Shown: positions 12,181 through 25,561, counted from the first letter of the stretch. The stretch is DNA of 64,000 bases from Temnopleurus reevesii (GCA_036244855.1 BQKZ01001574.1:25168-89167), one strand, 5' to 3'. The notes: a model not told the origin generated them from the letters alone. Numbers and translations are program-made.

Positions 12181-12203
12181 CTTTGTGTTGAATTGAAAGC
12201 TCT

Positions 12204-12440
12204 GAATAGGCCGGTTTACAAATAGATTCAAATCTATACCCATTTCTTGCAAACGCATGTAGTTGCAAGGTATTTCTTAAAGCTTAAAGAACTGAACTGA
12301 GATACTTGGAATCAACTTTGCATATATTAATTGTTGCTATGTTGGACATGCGTCGGGCAAAGTCTCTGGATATCAAGAACACCCTATGTTTCAAGAGCAG
12401 GCGTAAAATTTACACTTAACAGTAAGCCTGCCTATAACAT
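12204..12440. repeat. Dispersed repeat K, copy 1
   Basis: The segment aligns in order with 15639-15882. Shared landmarks are GGYGGTTTAC, GAGGTATT-like, CTTGGAATCA, TTTGCATA, GCTATGTT, GGGCAA and GCRTAAAATTTRCA. Identity is modest. No terminal inverted repeats or frame were seen, so the class of repeat is unknown. Confidence 0.6.
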
Positions 12441-13579
12441 CTTCATATGACTTGGGAACAGACAAATCTCACAAAGGTTTAACTAACAGGGATGTTGTGA
12501 ATTGAATAACGTTACCTTAAACAAGTAGAATCATATTGGCCACAAATATTAACGTCTGTCTCAGAGGACTCTGAGGTAAAGACCGCTTTACAACGTGTTT
12601 TGTATTTTCTGAAGCTCGATGTGTTTTAATATGCACAAACAGCCAACAGGACACTGTACTATTGTAAGATCTTTAACGGTCTAAGAAATCTGACCAGAAA
12701 ATGTCATTAACTTGTGACCATGGTCAAAGGCAACTAGTCCCATCTTGTTTACAGCAATCCCCTTGGATCACAAAACGTTTATCCAGCAATATACGTTCAT
12801 TATTTTGTACTTTGCGCTTTACTCTCGCCGTCTTAAAATGGAACGTTCATCCTCGGTGATGAAAGCACCGACAGTCGATCGTCCCGCCTACATGGCCTAC
12901 TTCTGTTGCGTTCCTCAATATCGACTCTTACTTCTGACATGAAACACACCCACACCCCTTTCTCCATCTCGTTCTTAAAATACAATATCCGTGTCTCGTA
13001 ATCGGGCAAAGTCGACAATTCTTTTTTTTTATTATGATATATTGATTTTGTTTTTATTTACATGAAACCTTTCAATAGGAGGCGAAAACTACACTTTACT
13101 TCATATTAATTTTAAAACCACTTGTCGGCAACGAATTAACATTGACATGAAAAAAATCACTTTTCAAATATCCCTACTTGATCGTTTCTAATTCTTTCAT
13201 TCTGTTTGATAACTCCTATTACTACGATTGTAATAAAAGTAATACCAATATTTACAATGATGCTGGAAATTAGGGAAAATATGAATATTTAGGGGGCCAA
13301 TTAAAAAGTTAAAAGGGTGAGTCTCACTCCTTTAACTCTTTGGCTAATATAGTATTATGTAGATATATTCTATATATAAGCAGTTCATGTGAATGTGGTT
13401 CAACATACATATCTTAATAGATATAATAGGAAATAGATACTTTTCTGAAAGGATTTGAATCAAATACCTGCCGGAAAGGTTTGGGCACAGCATTGCTGAT
13501 ACCTCTTTTTAGACAAAGAAGAAGATTAACACCTGCTTTGGTCCCATCAAGGTGAGGGACCACACGCAGGCTTTTCTGA
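12441..13579. other. Unique AT-rich sequence, nothing assigned
   Basis: No transposon ends, RNA gene or credible frame were found. Confidence 0.45.
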
Positions 13580-13582
13580 TAA

Positions 13583-13828
13583 AGACCGACTCACACCTTT
13601 GCGTTTTTAGCCTGCGTCAACCTAGCGTTTTTGAAAATTAATAATGCTCCCTTGACGCACACAAACGCAGGCCATACGGTAGACTGACACTTGGCGTACG
13701 CTCCTTGAGCGCAAGCCGAACGTCAGTCCACCGTCTGATCAGCGTATACTATGCGTCCAGTGAGTATATTTAATTTTCAAAAACGCTGGGTTGACGCAGG
13801 CTAAAAACGCAAAGGTGTGAGTCGGCCT
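13583..13828. mobile_element. MITE family D, copy 1 (PIF/Harbinger-like)
   Basis: The element is 246 bp and starts AGACCGACTCACACCTTTGC. Its right end is the reverse complement (AAAGGTGTGAGTCGGCCT). The inverted repeat extends inward about 55 bp through GTTTTTAGCCTGCGTC. A second inner palindrome surrounds GCTCCTTGAGCGCAAGCCGA. The flanking bases are TAA on both sides (13580-13582 and 13829-13831), a 3-bp TWA target-site duplication typical of PIF/Harbinger elements. It is non-autonomous, with no frame. Confidence 0.93.
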
Positions 13829-13831
13829 TAA

Positions 13832-15638
13832 CACTTTGTTCGTATTATCTAAAGGGCAAGTGGTATGACACCTCGATAAAAATGTGAAATCATGTTCATC
13901 GATTGTATTAAAAAGTCGTCTGATATTGCGATATGTAGGTCATCCTGTTTCAATATGGCGAGACATATATGTGAACATCCCAAGCCGTTTTACATTGATA
14001 TTGCAAGTTGTGATTTTTAGGTGAAGGGGTATATAGAGACACAATAGATAAGAATTTTCGAACCAGTAAAGGTATTTCTTTGGTAATGTCTGAACATATT
14101 ATGATACAATAAACCTTGATACAAATTATATTCCATTGGTTCACATTAGTTATTAATCAACCTCTAGAAGTAGTTGTCAACATGGTTTTTTTTTCTTTAT
14201 CTTATAACATACCATTTGCAAGAGGGATGGAGTTCAGAAATTGATTCATAATTTCGATGAATGTTCGACAAATAGATATATTAATATTACAGTTTTTAAT
14301 AGTTATGGATGTAATATGGTATTTATGCATTATTATCAATCATATTGTCGAAATTATAAATATATGCGACATTGTATCCTCCTTTGCGGTTTTCAAATAA
14401 CTATAAACATTGAGCACGTCACATTCTCCAGGATATACCAAACAAAAAATCATAATATATCATGTATGTGGGTAATTCCACAAGGTTATGACATTGGTCC
14501 AATTCTATTCTTAAAAGATAGATGATATCTAAAAGAAAAATTCTTTATTATGCAGCTTTACAAAGATAAAAAATAATCGGAAGGATTGAAACAATTCTTG
14601 ACTTGTTCAATAATCGTACCTCAAATAAATGGGTTTTATATGTGATTGCAACATGAAAATGTCATCGGTCATTTAAGTGGCGAATGGGTAACATCTTTTG
14701 GGTTTATAAAAATCATTTCGATCTTGCAGATAACAAGAAATGTAATATATAAAATCTTACTATCAACCTGGCGCAATATAAGTGTGTTCTTGAGTATTTT
14801 CAATGTTTTTTTTACGATTGACGCCGTGTCCAGAGCTTTTACAAAGCTCGATGAGGACTTACAAATTTACTTTTTTTTCTCACTTTAACTTTTCCCCTTT
14901 TTATACCTGCGTAAAAAGTATGAAAACGATATTCTTGGTATACAGTTCACTGACCGGTAAAGTCCGTCCGGAAAAACACTCACATAAAAATCGAAAGATA
15001 TGCATTGTTTATTAATATTTTGCGGGGCACTTAGTCTGCTAATGGATGACTTCAAAACTATAATACTATTAAATTCCCATGGCAACAAAGAAATATGGAA
15101 AATGGAAATATCCCTTTTTATCCCTCCACCTGCCATTTTCTGAATATTTATAGGTTTTAAAATCCATCTGTCACGACGCACTTATCATCGAACGAGATGA
15201 TTACTCTTACAAATGTCTGAAAGTATATAGCGATAATTATATTTTGTAATTATATAAAGGTGAAATAGAGTTTACGGAGGAGGGAATGATTAAACTAACC
15301 GCCTATTTTTCTAACTTGTTATTCAGTTTGTTCTTGAGAGACACCGCCTGTTATCAATATTTTATTCACCAATCCTGTGTAACATATGACCTTTTTTAAG
15401 TGCACCGAGGCCCCGTGAAATGTTTAAAGATTGCAATCATTTTGCTTTATTGCGTTACACGATTAAAAATGTCATCCTTCCTTTGTTGATTCATTTTGGT
15501 ACATTGATTTTGTTTTTATTTGTAAATATATAGGTAATCAAGGTATGTGTACTATTTTACATGTGTTATGTTCTGCATGTACGTAATTGTACAAACCGAA
15601 AGTCGATGTTCGGTTTGAAATGAGCGATCAGTTCAAGT
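13832..15638. other. Unique AT-rich sequence, nothing assigned
   Basis: Several short AT-rich frames overlap on both strands around 14.2-15.2 kb, without recognisable protein content. No repeat family from elsewhere in the window was recognised here. Confidence 0.45.
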
Positions 15639-15882
15639 AATAAGGCGGTTTACTGATAGACTGATAGACTCAAATGTATGCACGGTTTTTGGTTAACGAC
15701 CGTAGTTACGAGGTATTCCTTATAGACCGAATATGAACTACAAAACTTGGAATCAGGTTTGCATACATTCCTTGTCGCTATGTTAGGCAAGCCGCGGGCA
15801 AGCTTTTAGGGTTGTCAAAAATAACCTTTGTGTATAAAGAACGCATAAAATTTGCATATATTTGTAATCCCGCCCATTATGT
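15639..15882. repeat. Dispersed repeat K, copy 2
   Basis: This is the same orientation partner of 12204-12440, about 3.4 kb away. The best-preserved part is CTTGGAATCAGGTTTGCATA through GCTATGTTAGGCA. It is diverged enough that the duplication is not recent. Confidence 0.6.
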
Positions 15883-15977
15883 TGTATTATCTCCATTAAT
15901 AAAAATGTTTTACAATATCATTTGATTGGGATCACAATACCTGTATATTCTGATGAAATAATCTTACATATGCCCCT

Positions 15978-15994
15978 CCCCCCCCCCCCCCCCN
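15978..15994. repeat. Poly-C tract ending in an assembly N
   Basis: Sixteen C residues are followed by a single N at 15994. The N most likely marks a failed homopolymer join and the true run length is unknown. A second C run with an N lies at 55976-55988. Confidence 0.9.
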
Positions 15995-16262
15995 GCCACC
16001 AACACTATGCAAGAAGGTGTCAGTGAAGAGATAAAGGAGAAAGATCTCTAATTAAAACATGTGTCAACGTCATCAGAAGATAAAACACACAAGGTTGGAA
16101 TTACGTCTCATATACGTCATAAGCCATGCATTATCTTATGCTTTATATTGACATTAGCAGGAGATTATTGTTTTGACTTGATGACCAAAATCATTTAGGC
16201 CCGGGCGGTTTATTTGCGTAAGAGATATAGGAAATATGAAGCATATCCAGCCATACAGCTTA

Positions 16263-16510
16263 TGGCCGACTCACACCTTGGGGTTACTAGCCTGCGTCGG
16301 CCCAGCGTTTTTTAAAATTAAAAACGCTCCCTGGACGCACGAGGACTCAGGTCAAACGGTGGAATGACGTTCGCGTACGCTCCTTGAGCGCAAAGCTGAA
16401 CGTCACTCCACCGTCCGATCGATGTAATGTGTGCGCCCAGGGAGCGTTTTTTTAATTTCCAAGAACACCGGGCCGACGCAGGCTAAAAACGCAAAGGTGT
16501 GAATCGACCT
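16263..16510. mobile_element. MITE family D, copy 2
   Basis: A 248-bp copy with ends TGGCCGACTCACACCTTGGG and AAAGGTGTGAATCGACCT, flanked by TTA on both sides (16260-16262 and 16511-16513). The internal palindrome around GCTCCTTGAGCGCAAAGCTG is kept. The first terminal base differs from other copies. It lies 2.4 kb from copy 1. Confidence 0.92.
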
Positions 16511-16513
16511 TTA

Positions 16514-17523
16514 CCCTCTAATGGATATGGGATCACGGGATACATGTGAAGCAGTTCTATGCATGTTAAGCTTTCGCACATGGCATATCATGATTTTGAA
16601 TTGGCGGTCATTAGAGTTAACAAACGCCCCTTACTCCATTACCGTGAAAGGAATGGGGGTATAATTGATATAGCGAGGGAGGATGGAACTATAACGCATC
16701 CCTGCCTCACAGTTTCCCCTCCCTATCATCTCCCGTCCATTTAGCCTCGGTTGAATAGCAAGGCATGTCGGCGAACAACACATTTCGATCGTTAGTCCTG
16801 TCGCAACAATTACATTACGCCTCCGTGTGTAAGCGGTGCACTGCCCCCTTTTCATACAGGGGCTTTTTACAGGGGCCATACCGGGTTGTGCTGAGGATTC
16901 TCATCAGCGGTAGACAGTTAGTGCGTACGTGTGCGTGCGTATCGCGGTGTGTGCGAGGCGTGGAATGCATGCAGTTTGTACATTAGTCGGAGTGGCGCGA
17001 CAAATTTGAACGATAGCGAGGAAAGATTCGGTCAGATTCGTCGCAGAAAGCGAGCGCGGAGCCCGGCTGGCGGACTGACTCTTATTGGAATAGCCCTATT
17101 TCCATCACATCAGTTGAAGCTCTTTATAGTCTCCCCCTCTTCTCTCATTCGCTCTCTTTCACGTGTCTCTCCCAATTGATGCCTGACGAGCATCCCCATG
17201 ACCTTAGCCGTCGGATCGGAATATAAGCAACTCTCTGTAGTCGCCATTATTTCTACAATAATTAAATTGGTGGAAAATATCTGTAATAGCCGTCTCCATA
17301 ATATCACACTTGACGGCCTTCCATCGCAACTGATTCGTATATCAGTGGCTCGCAATGCCTAAGGTAACTCAATAAACTAGTAGGCTCTATACATCAGATT
17401 CAATATACCGATTGTGAATATTCTCATATTGCTATTTGTCTTCCTTGCATATCTTCCGTCAAATTTCACATTGCATCTAAAAATCAAATTTTCAACAGAA
17501 TCTCGTTTTTATCATCCTTACAG
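16514..17523. other. GC-richer unique block, no gene supported
   Basis: About 16600-17100 is clearly richer in G, C and CpG than its surroundings (for example GCGTGCGTATCGCGG). Such a block could be regulatory, but no core-promoter arrangement or frame beyond about 80 codons was found. Confidence 0.35.
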
Positions 17524-17852
17524 CTCACTGCACCTGAAACTTATCTGTGGATATAGCACGTGACTTCTCGGACGACCATCCCCCGCCCAGTCTGGAACTA
17601 TATTAAAGGATTTCTTAACTTCGCTGGATTGCAAGCATGTTTGGGAGAGTTTTATCCATTCCTGGCAGTTTGTGCCTTGTACAAGGAGAGCCACTTTTCT
17701 GACGGATCCACTATACTTTTATTATTGATCGCCATCCTGATTTTTGTACCCTTTGGGCTCGATTGTTTCAAGGGTTAGCTGCCGAACGGGTCGTATACTC
17801 AGCAGTGTTCGATCCAAGTCACCGCGTGTGTCACATCATCTGAACTTGAAAA
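17524..17852 (+). other. Possible non-coding exon between splice-like sites
   Basis: A pyrimidine-rich acceptor (TTTTTATCATCCTTACAG) ends at 17523 and a good donor (AAAAAG then GTAAGG) begins at about 17853. All three + frames across the 329 bp contain stops. The one long frame (17560-17778) begins with GTG, has no ATG, and ends in a hydrophobic stretch. If this is an exon it is untranslated or belongs to a long non-coding RNA. Chance splice-like sites are the main alternative. Confidence 0.2.
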
Positions 17853-17859
17853 AGGTAAG

Positions 17860-19360
17860 GTGGTCAGACTTTTTAACATTTCTGTATAACTCCCTCTATC
17901 CTCCTTCACTTTGTCTCTGAGAAAAATTCACCTTCATGACTCTTTTGTGTGTTACATTTCTTGCATTGAGATATCTAGAGGACAGAAATTATGGCAAGAA
18001 TAAAGAATGATGTTTGCATTGATGGTAAAGCCAGGTAAATTAGACAATATTTTAATTTCTAACTCCCTCAACACTCACTTAAATTTAGCAAGCTACTCGT
18101 ATTCGACATTTGTAATCTTTCATTGACTTCCATTTCAATTTCGTTAGCTAGAAGACTTCGTTAGAATTTAAAGGAGTATCATTTAAAGGAGTATCATGTC
18201 TTTTTACGGATCAACCACGTAAAGAGGTGAATAATTCCGATGCTAACACCTCCTATTCTAAACTCTCCATGAACGCTTCTTATTTCTCGAACTTGCAACT
18301 TTGTGACATTTTATTCAATTTCGTTACGAGGGAAGCAATAACTAGTGTACTGTGAGCGCGTGAATTGATGGTTTATTGAAAAGCGATATGATATACCAAT
18401 CATTGCTGGACCATTTATTAGTGATTCGTGTCACTATGAACTAATATCAAAAGTGGACATCTCAATCATCATTACAAACATGTTTATCGTCATAAATACA
18501 TACAAAAAGGGAATTTAGATGAGGTATTCTTGCACAAATGTCATAGACCTTCCTGAATATCATTTCAGTCCTTTAAATATTGTGCCGCCTGTCTTTTCTT
18601 TGACAGTGTATTTTGATATTTCACGTACTGACATAGTGGAACAAATATTCGTTCACGTCATTTTTTATCACTTATGAGAGAAATCGCAATTTTATGTAAT
18701 TTTTCACTTTAGATATATTTGCTTTCATACCTCTTCTTTTTCTTTTCATACATCATAAACACCGGGAATTTCGCATCCAACACTGTCCATTATTAATGCA
18801 TGTACATGAACGTGTTAAAAAGAGCTTCCATGAATAATTGAGCTCTGCAGGTGCGGTAGGCAATTCTTAGATCGCTCGGGATTAAAAATAGCTTCATGCA
18901 GTCTGTTTTCCAATACAAAATGAATACATGAACTGAGATGTAAGTGCATTGACAAAACTGAATTTTCACACCAAAAAATAGGTAGAAGTAAAACACACAA
19001 AATCGTCTCTTGCATTTAAAGATCCGTTCTAACTCGTGCGAGTTGTGACAGTCTAATGTAATGTGACACTTTAAGTGTAACAATTTTAACTCCTTTTGGT
19101 GCAAAAGCAGTACTTTGTTTTGTACAGTTTACACTTAAAAAAGTTTCCTCTGTATTCTGCACCTGTCTCCTATTTGCAACCTTTAAAACTTCCCTTAAAA
19201 AAGATTCTAAATTTCATCCATTTTCGTAATTTTAGGTGTATTTTAGAACCATTTAAGTTTTTACGAACCCATGCAGAAAGAACCTTTTTGGAACACTTTT
19301 CCTCGTTCCAAATGTTCCAAATATGGAACCAAAAAATTTTAATTTGCACCTTTTAAGAAG
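17860..19360. other. Mostly unique sequence
   Basis: The word TTTAAAGGAGTATCA is directly repeated at 18168-18197. Around 19090-19350, GGTGCAAA and TTTGCACC are inverted about 250 bp apart and could be ends of a decayed MITE, but the match is too short to call. No gene was seen. Confidence 0.4.
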
Positions 19361-19365
19361 AGAAT

Positions 19366-19541
19366 ACATCATAAATCTCTATCTCGGTGTTATTGTACTG
19401 TGAGGAAGTTTTGTGTGAAGCTCATCGAACAAGTAATAATAGTAATGATAATAATATTATTATTATCATCATTATTACATCATAAATTTCTCTCGGTGTT
19501 ATTGCACTGTGAGGAAGTTGTGTGTGAAGTTCATCGTACAA
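19366..19541. repeat. Direct repeat flanking an (ATT)n-like palindrome
   Basis: A ~66-bp segment (CATCATAAATCTCTATCTCG through CTCATCGAACAAGT) recurs at about 19476-19541 with few differences. An AT-only stretch of TAATAAT/ATTATTA words that can fold on itself lies between the copies. Confidence 0.75.
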
Positions 19542-21300
19542 GTTTACCGTGGGCATCCCTCGTTCCCCAGGGACGCTCGGGTGAATTGGTACAGCTGTGA
19601 GTTAACGATGTTTTAATGCTATTACATGGACGCGTTCGAGATAAGTTCGATTGCACACCGGCCTTGGCGGATGGACGAAGTAGATGGAGTGATATACCCA
19701 GGCCTACCGCTTAACCCATCCACTCCCGGGTTTGGCTTTACATAGTATGATTATAATCATATGGGTATCTTCCTGGTAATACATGAGTTAAGGGTGGTAT
19801 TTTGGTTTGGAGTTATGAATTTCTACATGTCTATTTTTAGACATGAAGTTCGTGCAAATTCATGTGTCCACCAATTCTACAAGATTACTCATAGAAGGAG
19901 ATTCAAGGCTTTTCCATCGAATATTAAGTGTATATAGGAATGTTTTGTAAAAAGATAAAATGTATTTGGTGCAGCATAGCGATTAATGAAGTATGATATA
20001 AAATACTAGTATAAGATATTTTTTCGTTGTCCATTGGATTTCAATATTTCCCTCTTCATCAGGCTTATCCACTTTGTTTCTATTTAGTATATCTTATTTC
20101 TATTCATCATTGGGAATAATTAAGCATGGAACTAAGTATAAGACATCGTTTGTGCTGTATAAGTAGTAGTTTAATATTTTAACGTTTCTTTCATAGTACT
20201 ACAAAATTCATTTGCAACACCAAAGATATCTCGTGCAATCTCCTTCTCTTTTTATTCCATCTCATCAACAGCGACAAGTATAATAATTATGCATTTCTGC
20301 ATCAAGGCTGAGCGACCATATGGCCGCAAAGTAAAAGTACATCACGACTCATCAATTATTGGTTTCACAATTCGATATACTGGTTGATGCCAGTACTGTG
20401 TTGTCATTTAGCCACCGGAGAAGAAAAAAGTAAAACCGCAGATTTGTATGACTACTGTATTTGTGCTTCTTTCGCTTATAGCTGTAAAGATATTGTCATA
20501 ATTTATTCACATGTGGACAAAACGTGGATTGGATATTGTTACATAAAATAATATCAGTACTCATACCGGTATTTCTCATTTTATTCCCCTAAATTCAAAG
20601 CAGAACCATCCAACAAAGCTTGAGAAATGTATAATTTTTTTTTTCGCAATTCAATTCTCCTTTCTACAAGGGACCAACAATGTTAGAGGAATAAGATGAT
20701 GAATACTACTATGGATTGTATATAGTTGTGTTATTTAAAGAATTCACTGGGTTTTATTTTGAAGAAAAAAAAATATTTGGTATATTGAGATACCTATTTA
20801 TAATATATAAATATATTAATGCATCTACCAAACAAACAAATGCAAGCAATATGAATGTATGTAAAACTATGCCATATAATTAGTTGATCGACTAAGCATC
20901 TAACCATTGATAACTCTAATATTCATCACGTTGACAATGGCACAAGAAATCTTTTGAAACATTAGAAATATAATAACACGACTGTAAACAAGTTGAAATA
21001 TTATGCATTTCAAAGTATATAATTTTATATAATGCATAACAATTGATACATTACAATTTTCATTAATATGTAAAAGTTTTAGGTAACAAGTGAACAAAAA
21101 CATTACACAAACATGCGTATGCGTATGCGTATTACTAGGGGAACATTTAAGGATATAAGACGCACAAACAGTTGAAAAGAATGGGGCTTAAAATATATAT
21201 ACATGTAGAGGTGATGATGGGACGTTCTATTATTTCGAATGCTATCTCCTCCTCCCATGCAAGGTCACTGGGAGTCAAGGGTTCATTGTGATGGCGGCTG
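19542..21300. other. Unique AT-rich sequence, nothing assigned
   Basis: Poly-T and AT-rich patches occur at 20630-20830, and a short GTATGC repeat lies near 21116-21132. No gene or mobile element was recognised. Confidence 0.45.
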
Positions 21301-21690
21301 AGGTACATCGATTTGACGCCAATATAAAGCCTGCATCAACACCTCCCCCCTTATCATGCATCGGTCTGTTATGATGCAGCATTGTTTTGGTGGATGAGAT
21401 TTGTTGAAATCTTGTACGTGTATTATATATGTTGTTTCTTTGTATGAATTTTGAATATATGTAACGTTTTTACGCGTACGCAGTCTGTGAAAGGTTGGTC
21501 AAAAGCTTACTCCACACAACGTTACTATTGAGGTACATCGATTGGACGCCAATATAAAGCCTTTATCAACACCTTCCTCCCTCCCCCTCTTTCCTTTGCA
21601 CTGCATCAGCATATATTATGATGTAGTATTGTTTTGAGGGATAAGATTTGTTTAAATTTCTTATGTGTATATGTTGTTTCTCTGGCTTTC
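21301..21690. repeat. Tandem duplication, ~230-bp spacing
   Basis: AGGTACATCGATTTGACGCC at 21301 recurs (one base changed) at 21531. The following order of landmarks is kept: CCAATATAAAGCCT, ATCAACACCT, TATGATG, ATTGTTTTG, AAGATTTGTT and ATATGTTGTTTCT. The second copy has an inserted pyrimidine-rich patch. No shared frame. Confidence 0.75.
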
Positions 21691-21774
21691 TCTGGCTGGC
21701 TGTGTGGACAGTATGCTACCCACGTCATAAGAATGTGTATGCATTGTTACAATGAGGTTGATAGATGAAAACTT

Positions 21775-21835
21775 TTTAAAGCGCTAAGAGATATTTTTAT
21801 TACGCGCTAGACTTATATTATTATTATTATATAAT
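21775..21835 (+). mobile_element. SINE 3' end fragment with (ATT)n tail
   Basis: TTAAAGCGCTAAGAGATATT, then an ACGCGCTAGACTTAT remnant and ATTATTATTATTAT, match the 3' part of the full SINE at 61.8-62.1 kb (rc GTAGAGCGCTTAGAGACC through TAATAAGCGCTATATTAG). The 5' part is missing, as in 5'-truncated copies. Confidence 0.6.
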
Positions 21836-21839
21836 TCAT

Positions 21840-24800
21840 AGTTGTTGAATTAATTAATCTTTAAATCAAATCATCACTGTCTAAATAAATTCCCATGATG
21901 TAAAGTTTTGTTTTACTTATTTTTCATATGACATAGGTTCATCTGTATTTTTCTAATTTTGGCACAGTCTATATGAACCTAGCCTTGAAATCCGGAAGCA
22001 ATATTTCTAATCGCCGCCCTTTAATAAAAGTCTAATTGCTCAAATGCGAGGATTAACCAGGTTCATATTACTATTATGACACTCGAAACCAGTGTACAAC
22101 AGCTGAATAGCAGTATCAATGATTTACACTTATTAAAACTATATGATAAATGTCCGTCTAATTTTTAGTATTGACGCTTCGGTTCGAAAGCTTTGATTCA
22201 TTATTGAGAGCTGAGGTTATTATAATCATGCTAAAATTATATGCTTTATGTTTTTATTCACTTTGGTTTGTGTTCTATTTCAATTTGACTCTGAACTTGT
22301 ATTCCAGCATGTATACTGGTAATTCAAGTAATTCAAAAGAATAATGTCTAGAACATTTTTGTATATATGCCCTTTTTATTTATATCATGGACGAATTATT
22401 ATTGGATTACCGTTCGTTTTGGGCCGTTGTGAAAAAGTAAATGCATGAGCCCATGGTTGATGTACAAGCGTCATACCATTAGATTAAATTTGAATTGATA
22501 AAGTCAAGGAATATCTGAATCTTCTTTAGATAACTGTGAATGCTATCAGAATGGAAATAGTTATTACAATAGAAAAAATGCATCATATTATACAAGATAT
22601 CTAATGACCCAACTATTTTTCTCGCAATAAAAATACCTTTCCCCTGGGTAAACTATGTGTAATGTAATTGACATTAATAATATAGAATCATACAGAATAA
22701 CTATAAATAATGTAACCCAAACAGGCGGGAATGGACGGTAAATGAACTAATCATAATTACAATGAACATGAGCTCAACCAATTACTCGATTTCGCCGCGT
22801 TCATCATGATATATGTAACGTTAATTGAAAAGCAGGATTAAATGGGTACCCTCTGTCTCAACCTATTTCAATTACGTTTTTTGTGTCGCAGTGAAGTGAA
22901 CTACTGAATCGCACTGTTACCTTCGCACTCACTTTGTGCATTTGTATGTGATCTTATTAAAGAAACTGTGTGTCAGAAAATTATGGACATGCTTATTTAG
23001 ATGTTGTTCAATAAGAATGATAAATTACATTTATTCTAAAGTTAGAATATTCCTTGATATTATGTATCCTTAATGCCTTAAATCATCACACAAGTTTGAA
23101 AATACATTGTAGTTGGTAACATTTCTTCTTCTCAATTTATCTTATATCTATAATTTTGAACACTTGAAAGATACAACTCAAAGCCGTAATACACGTCTAA
23201 ATCAATTCTTATACACATCTTGCATATATTAAGTAACAAAGTTACACAATGCACATAAGTTTCCCCTCATATATCCTCCTGTAGACACAATTTTGATCAA
23301 AATGCTACAGGATGAACAATCGCTATGTTGGTTCCATATTCCTGTCTGTCTGGGATAAAAGGTTTGATGAATTCTGTTCTCCTGTCTATCACACCTCCAC
23401 GCATCTCTGACATTTCTGAATAATAGAAAAGGTTCCTACCATTAAACCTTTAACGATCATCGCAAACTCGTTGTCGGTATCTGCACTGTGAAACTAATTG
23501 TCTGAAAATGTATTTTTAAAAAAATATGGCATTATCATCACCATCAGAAATTCAGTGTAAAAATGTTAACTGCGTTTAATGAATACTTTGGGCAGTTATC
23601 ATAATAACAATAATAAAAAAGAATAAAAATCGTATTTAAGGGAGGTTTTCTCCTCCAATTTGCTCCCACTACAGACCAGCGACTTGTGTCTGATTTCGAC
23701 ATGACGAATCACATATGTTTCAGGTACCAATACACATGGTTGCATGCGAGCATATCACTTTCATGATATCTCATCTAAAGTATGATGATTTCTGGTCTAT
23801 ATTTTCACAGAAAATTCTGGGAACTCTGTTTGCATCAGATTTGCTTTAATTTAACACAGTTTTCTTCGCAGTATACGCTGTTAGAAGTTCGCATGTGAAA
23901 TCTGTTCTGCTCTTGTCATTGTGACGTTTTATCTGAAGTGCTGTGTTTGTACGTGACCTAATTATTTGATGACACTTTTAGACCGAGCAATTTTTTTTTT
24001 CTCGATCTCGTAGTTCGGTTTATGAAAGGTGAGATTGTCGCATAGACGAATTGAAAAAGAAAAGTTAAATCCCGTGAAGCACTCCTTCTATACATTTCAT
24101 GTTGTCTGGCTAACCATAACATACATCGATAGAAATACATTTTGTAAAAAACACATAATAATAAATTGATGCAATAATTGAGATGCAAAAAGGTATAATC
24201 AGGTCAAATGACACTAGTAAGAGTACAATTGATTCCGAAGTATGTAACACTATGAATGCATTGCATGTTCATAATTTTCCTCACAAACTAATTTCGAAAG
24301 TATGGTGGCCTCATGCGACATACTTAAAAGAATTCTTAAGATTAGATCTTCAAAGAGCGTATTTTTCACTATAAAGAATTCTTGACCACCAAACAAAAGT
24401 TCCAAGGTGATCTTCAATTGAAAGTTCATCACCCACCCGATATTGCAACATGAAGTATAAATTTACAGAAATGGCGTAATCTCTCCAAATAAAAAAGTAC
24501 CCAAAGTCGCTGGTGTGAAAGCGAAGCGATGTCCTCCTCATTAAACTAACAACAAAAAAGAGACAAGCGCATACTATTACTCATGCCACGAGTGATTACT
24601 GATTTAGCTCTCTGTCACATTGTTCTATGCCATGGTTATGGACTTGTTTTTGTTTTTTAAACTCAATCCTTTTTCCGGCAGCTGAGGTCTGTTCTCACCC
24701 TCTGTGTCCGGTTCTCCCATCAGGGCTGGTAGAGTTTGGATGTGACCCATGTGATTCGGGGATAATGATGAGATTAAAATGCCTCACTTTATTAAATATA

Positions 24801-25559
24801 AGGGAAGATGGTATAAAGAACATTAAAGTACATCAAACATAACATAAGTATAGATTAATACAGCATTATAAAGGTAGTCCAGGGCAAAGCTTATTTATAA
24901 TACTGGCTAATCAGTTTATATCAGTATATTTCAGCACACATTGTCAGTTGACAGAAAAGTCCACGTGGTAATTATGCAATAATTACATTTTAAAGAATGT
25001 TGCTGGATTTCAATTTTTTAATGACTTTGGTTACTCGATGATTTCTCGATGAATGTTAAAAAAGAAACATGTAAAGCTTTAATCTATTTATCTCGACATG
25101 TACGCACAACATTTAATATTTCTAGACGATTGGTGTAAAAATGGTAAGAATAAGAAATTTAAATTTACTTCTCTTCGAGTACAACCGCAGAATTTGAAAA
25201 AGCATATGTTCTGCCGTTATGCAATCTATAATACAGTTTCACGTTATATTCAGACTCTCAGGAAAAAATTTACCAAACGCTTTACAGGAAACATCACCTT
25301 GATTTGATCAATAAGCTTTATGATAAATTCTACCATTTCATGCAATACTATCTGTGGAGAAAACATTTTAGTTGTGATTGACATATTTTTTATGTATTTT
25401 ATTGTATGCTTTCATATTTGTCAAGAAGGGACGGTATAGCCAAAGGGTATTGTCAAAGAGAACCTGACATAGCAACAATTCAACTTGGCATCCTATTGAA
25501 TTGCGTATTCATTCTAAGAAAGAGACGTTACACTGAAACGTAGCTGATTTCGTACAATG
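21840..25559. other. Unique AT-rich sequence, no gene supported
   Basis: This is one of the longest stretches without any repeat family seen elsewhere in the window. Short ATG frames, such as one at 25098 whose start is followed by a weak donor-like GGTAAGAAT, carry no recognisable protein. Confidence 0.45.
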
Positions 25560-25561
25560 TA

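Noticed and set aside
17560..17778. 72-codon frame ending in a hydrophobic segment (possible small membrane protein)
   Set aside because: Starts at GTG, contains no ATG, and an in-frame TAG lies just upstream. An animal gene would not be translated from here without another exon, and the upstream stop blocks that.
19090..19350. MITE with GGTGCAAA ends
   Set aside because: Inverted match is only about 10 bp, within chance for AT-rich DNA of this length.
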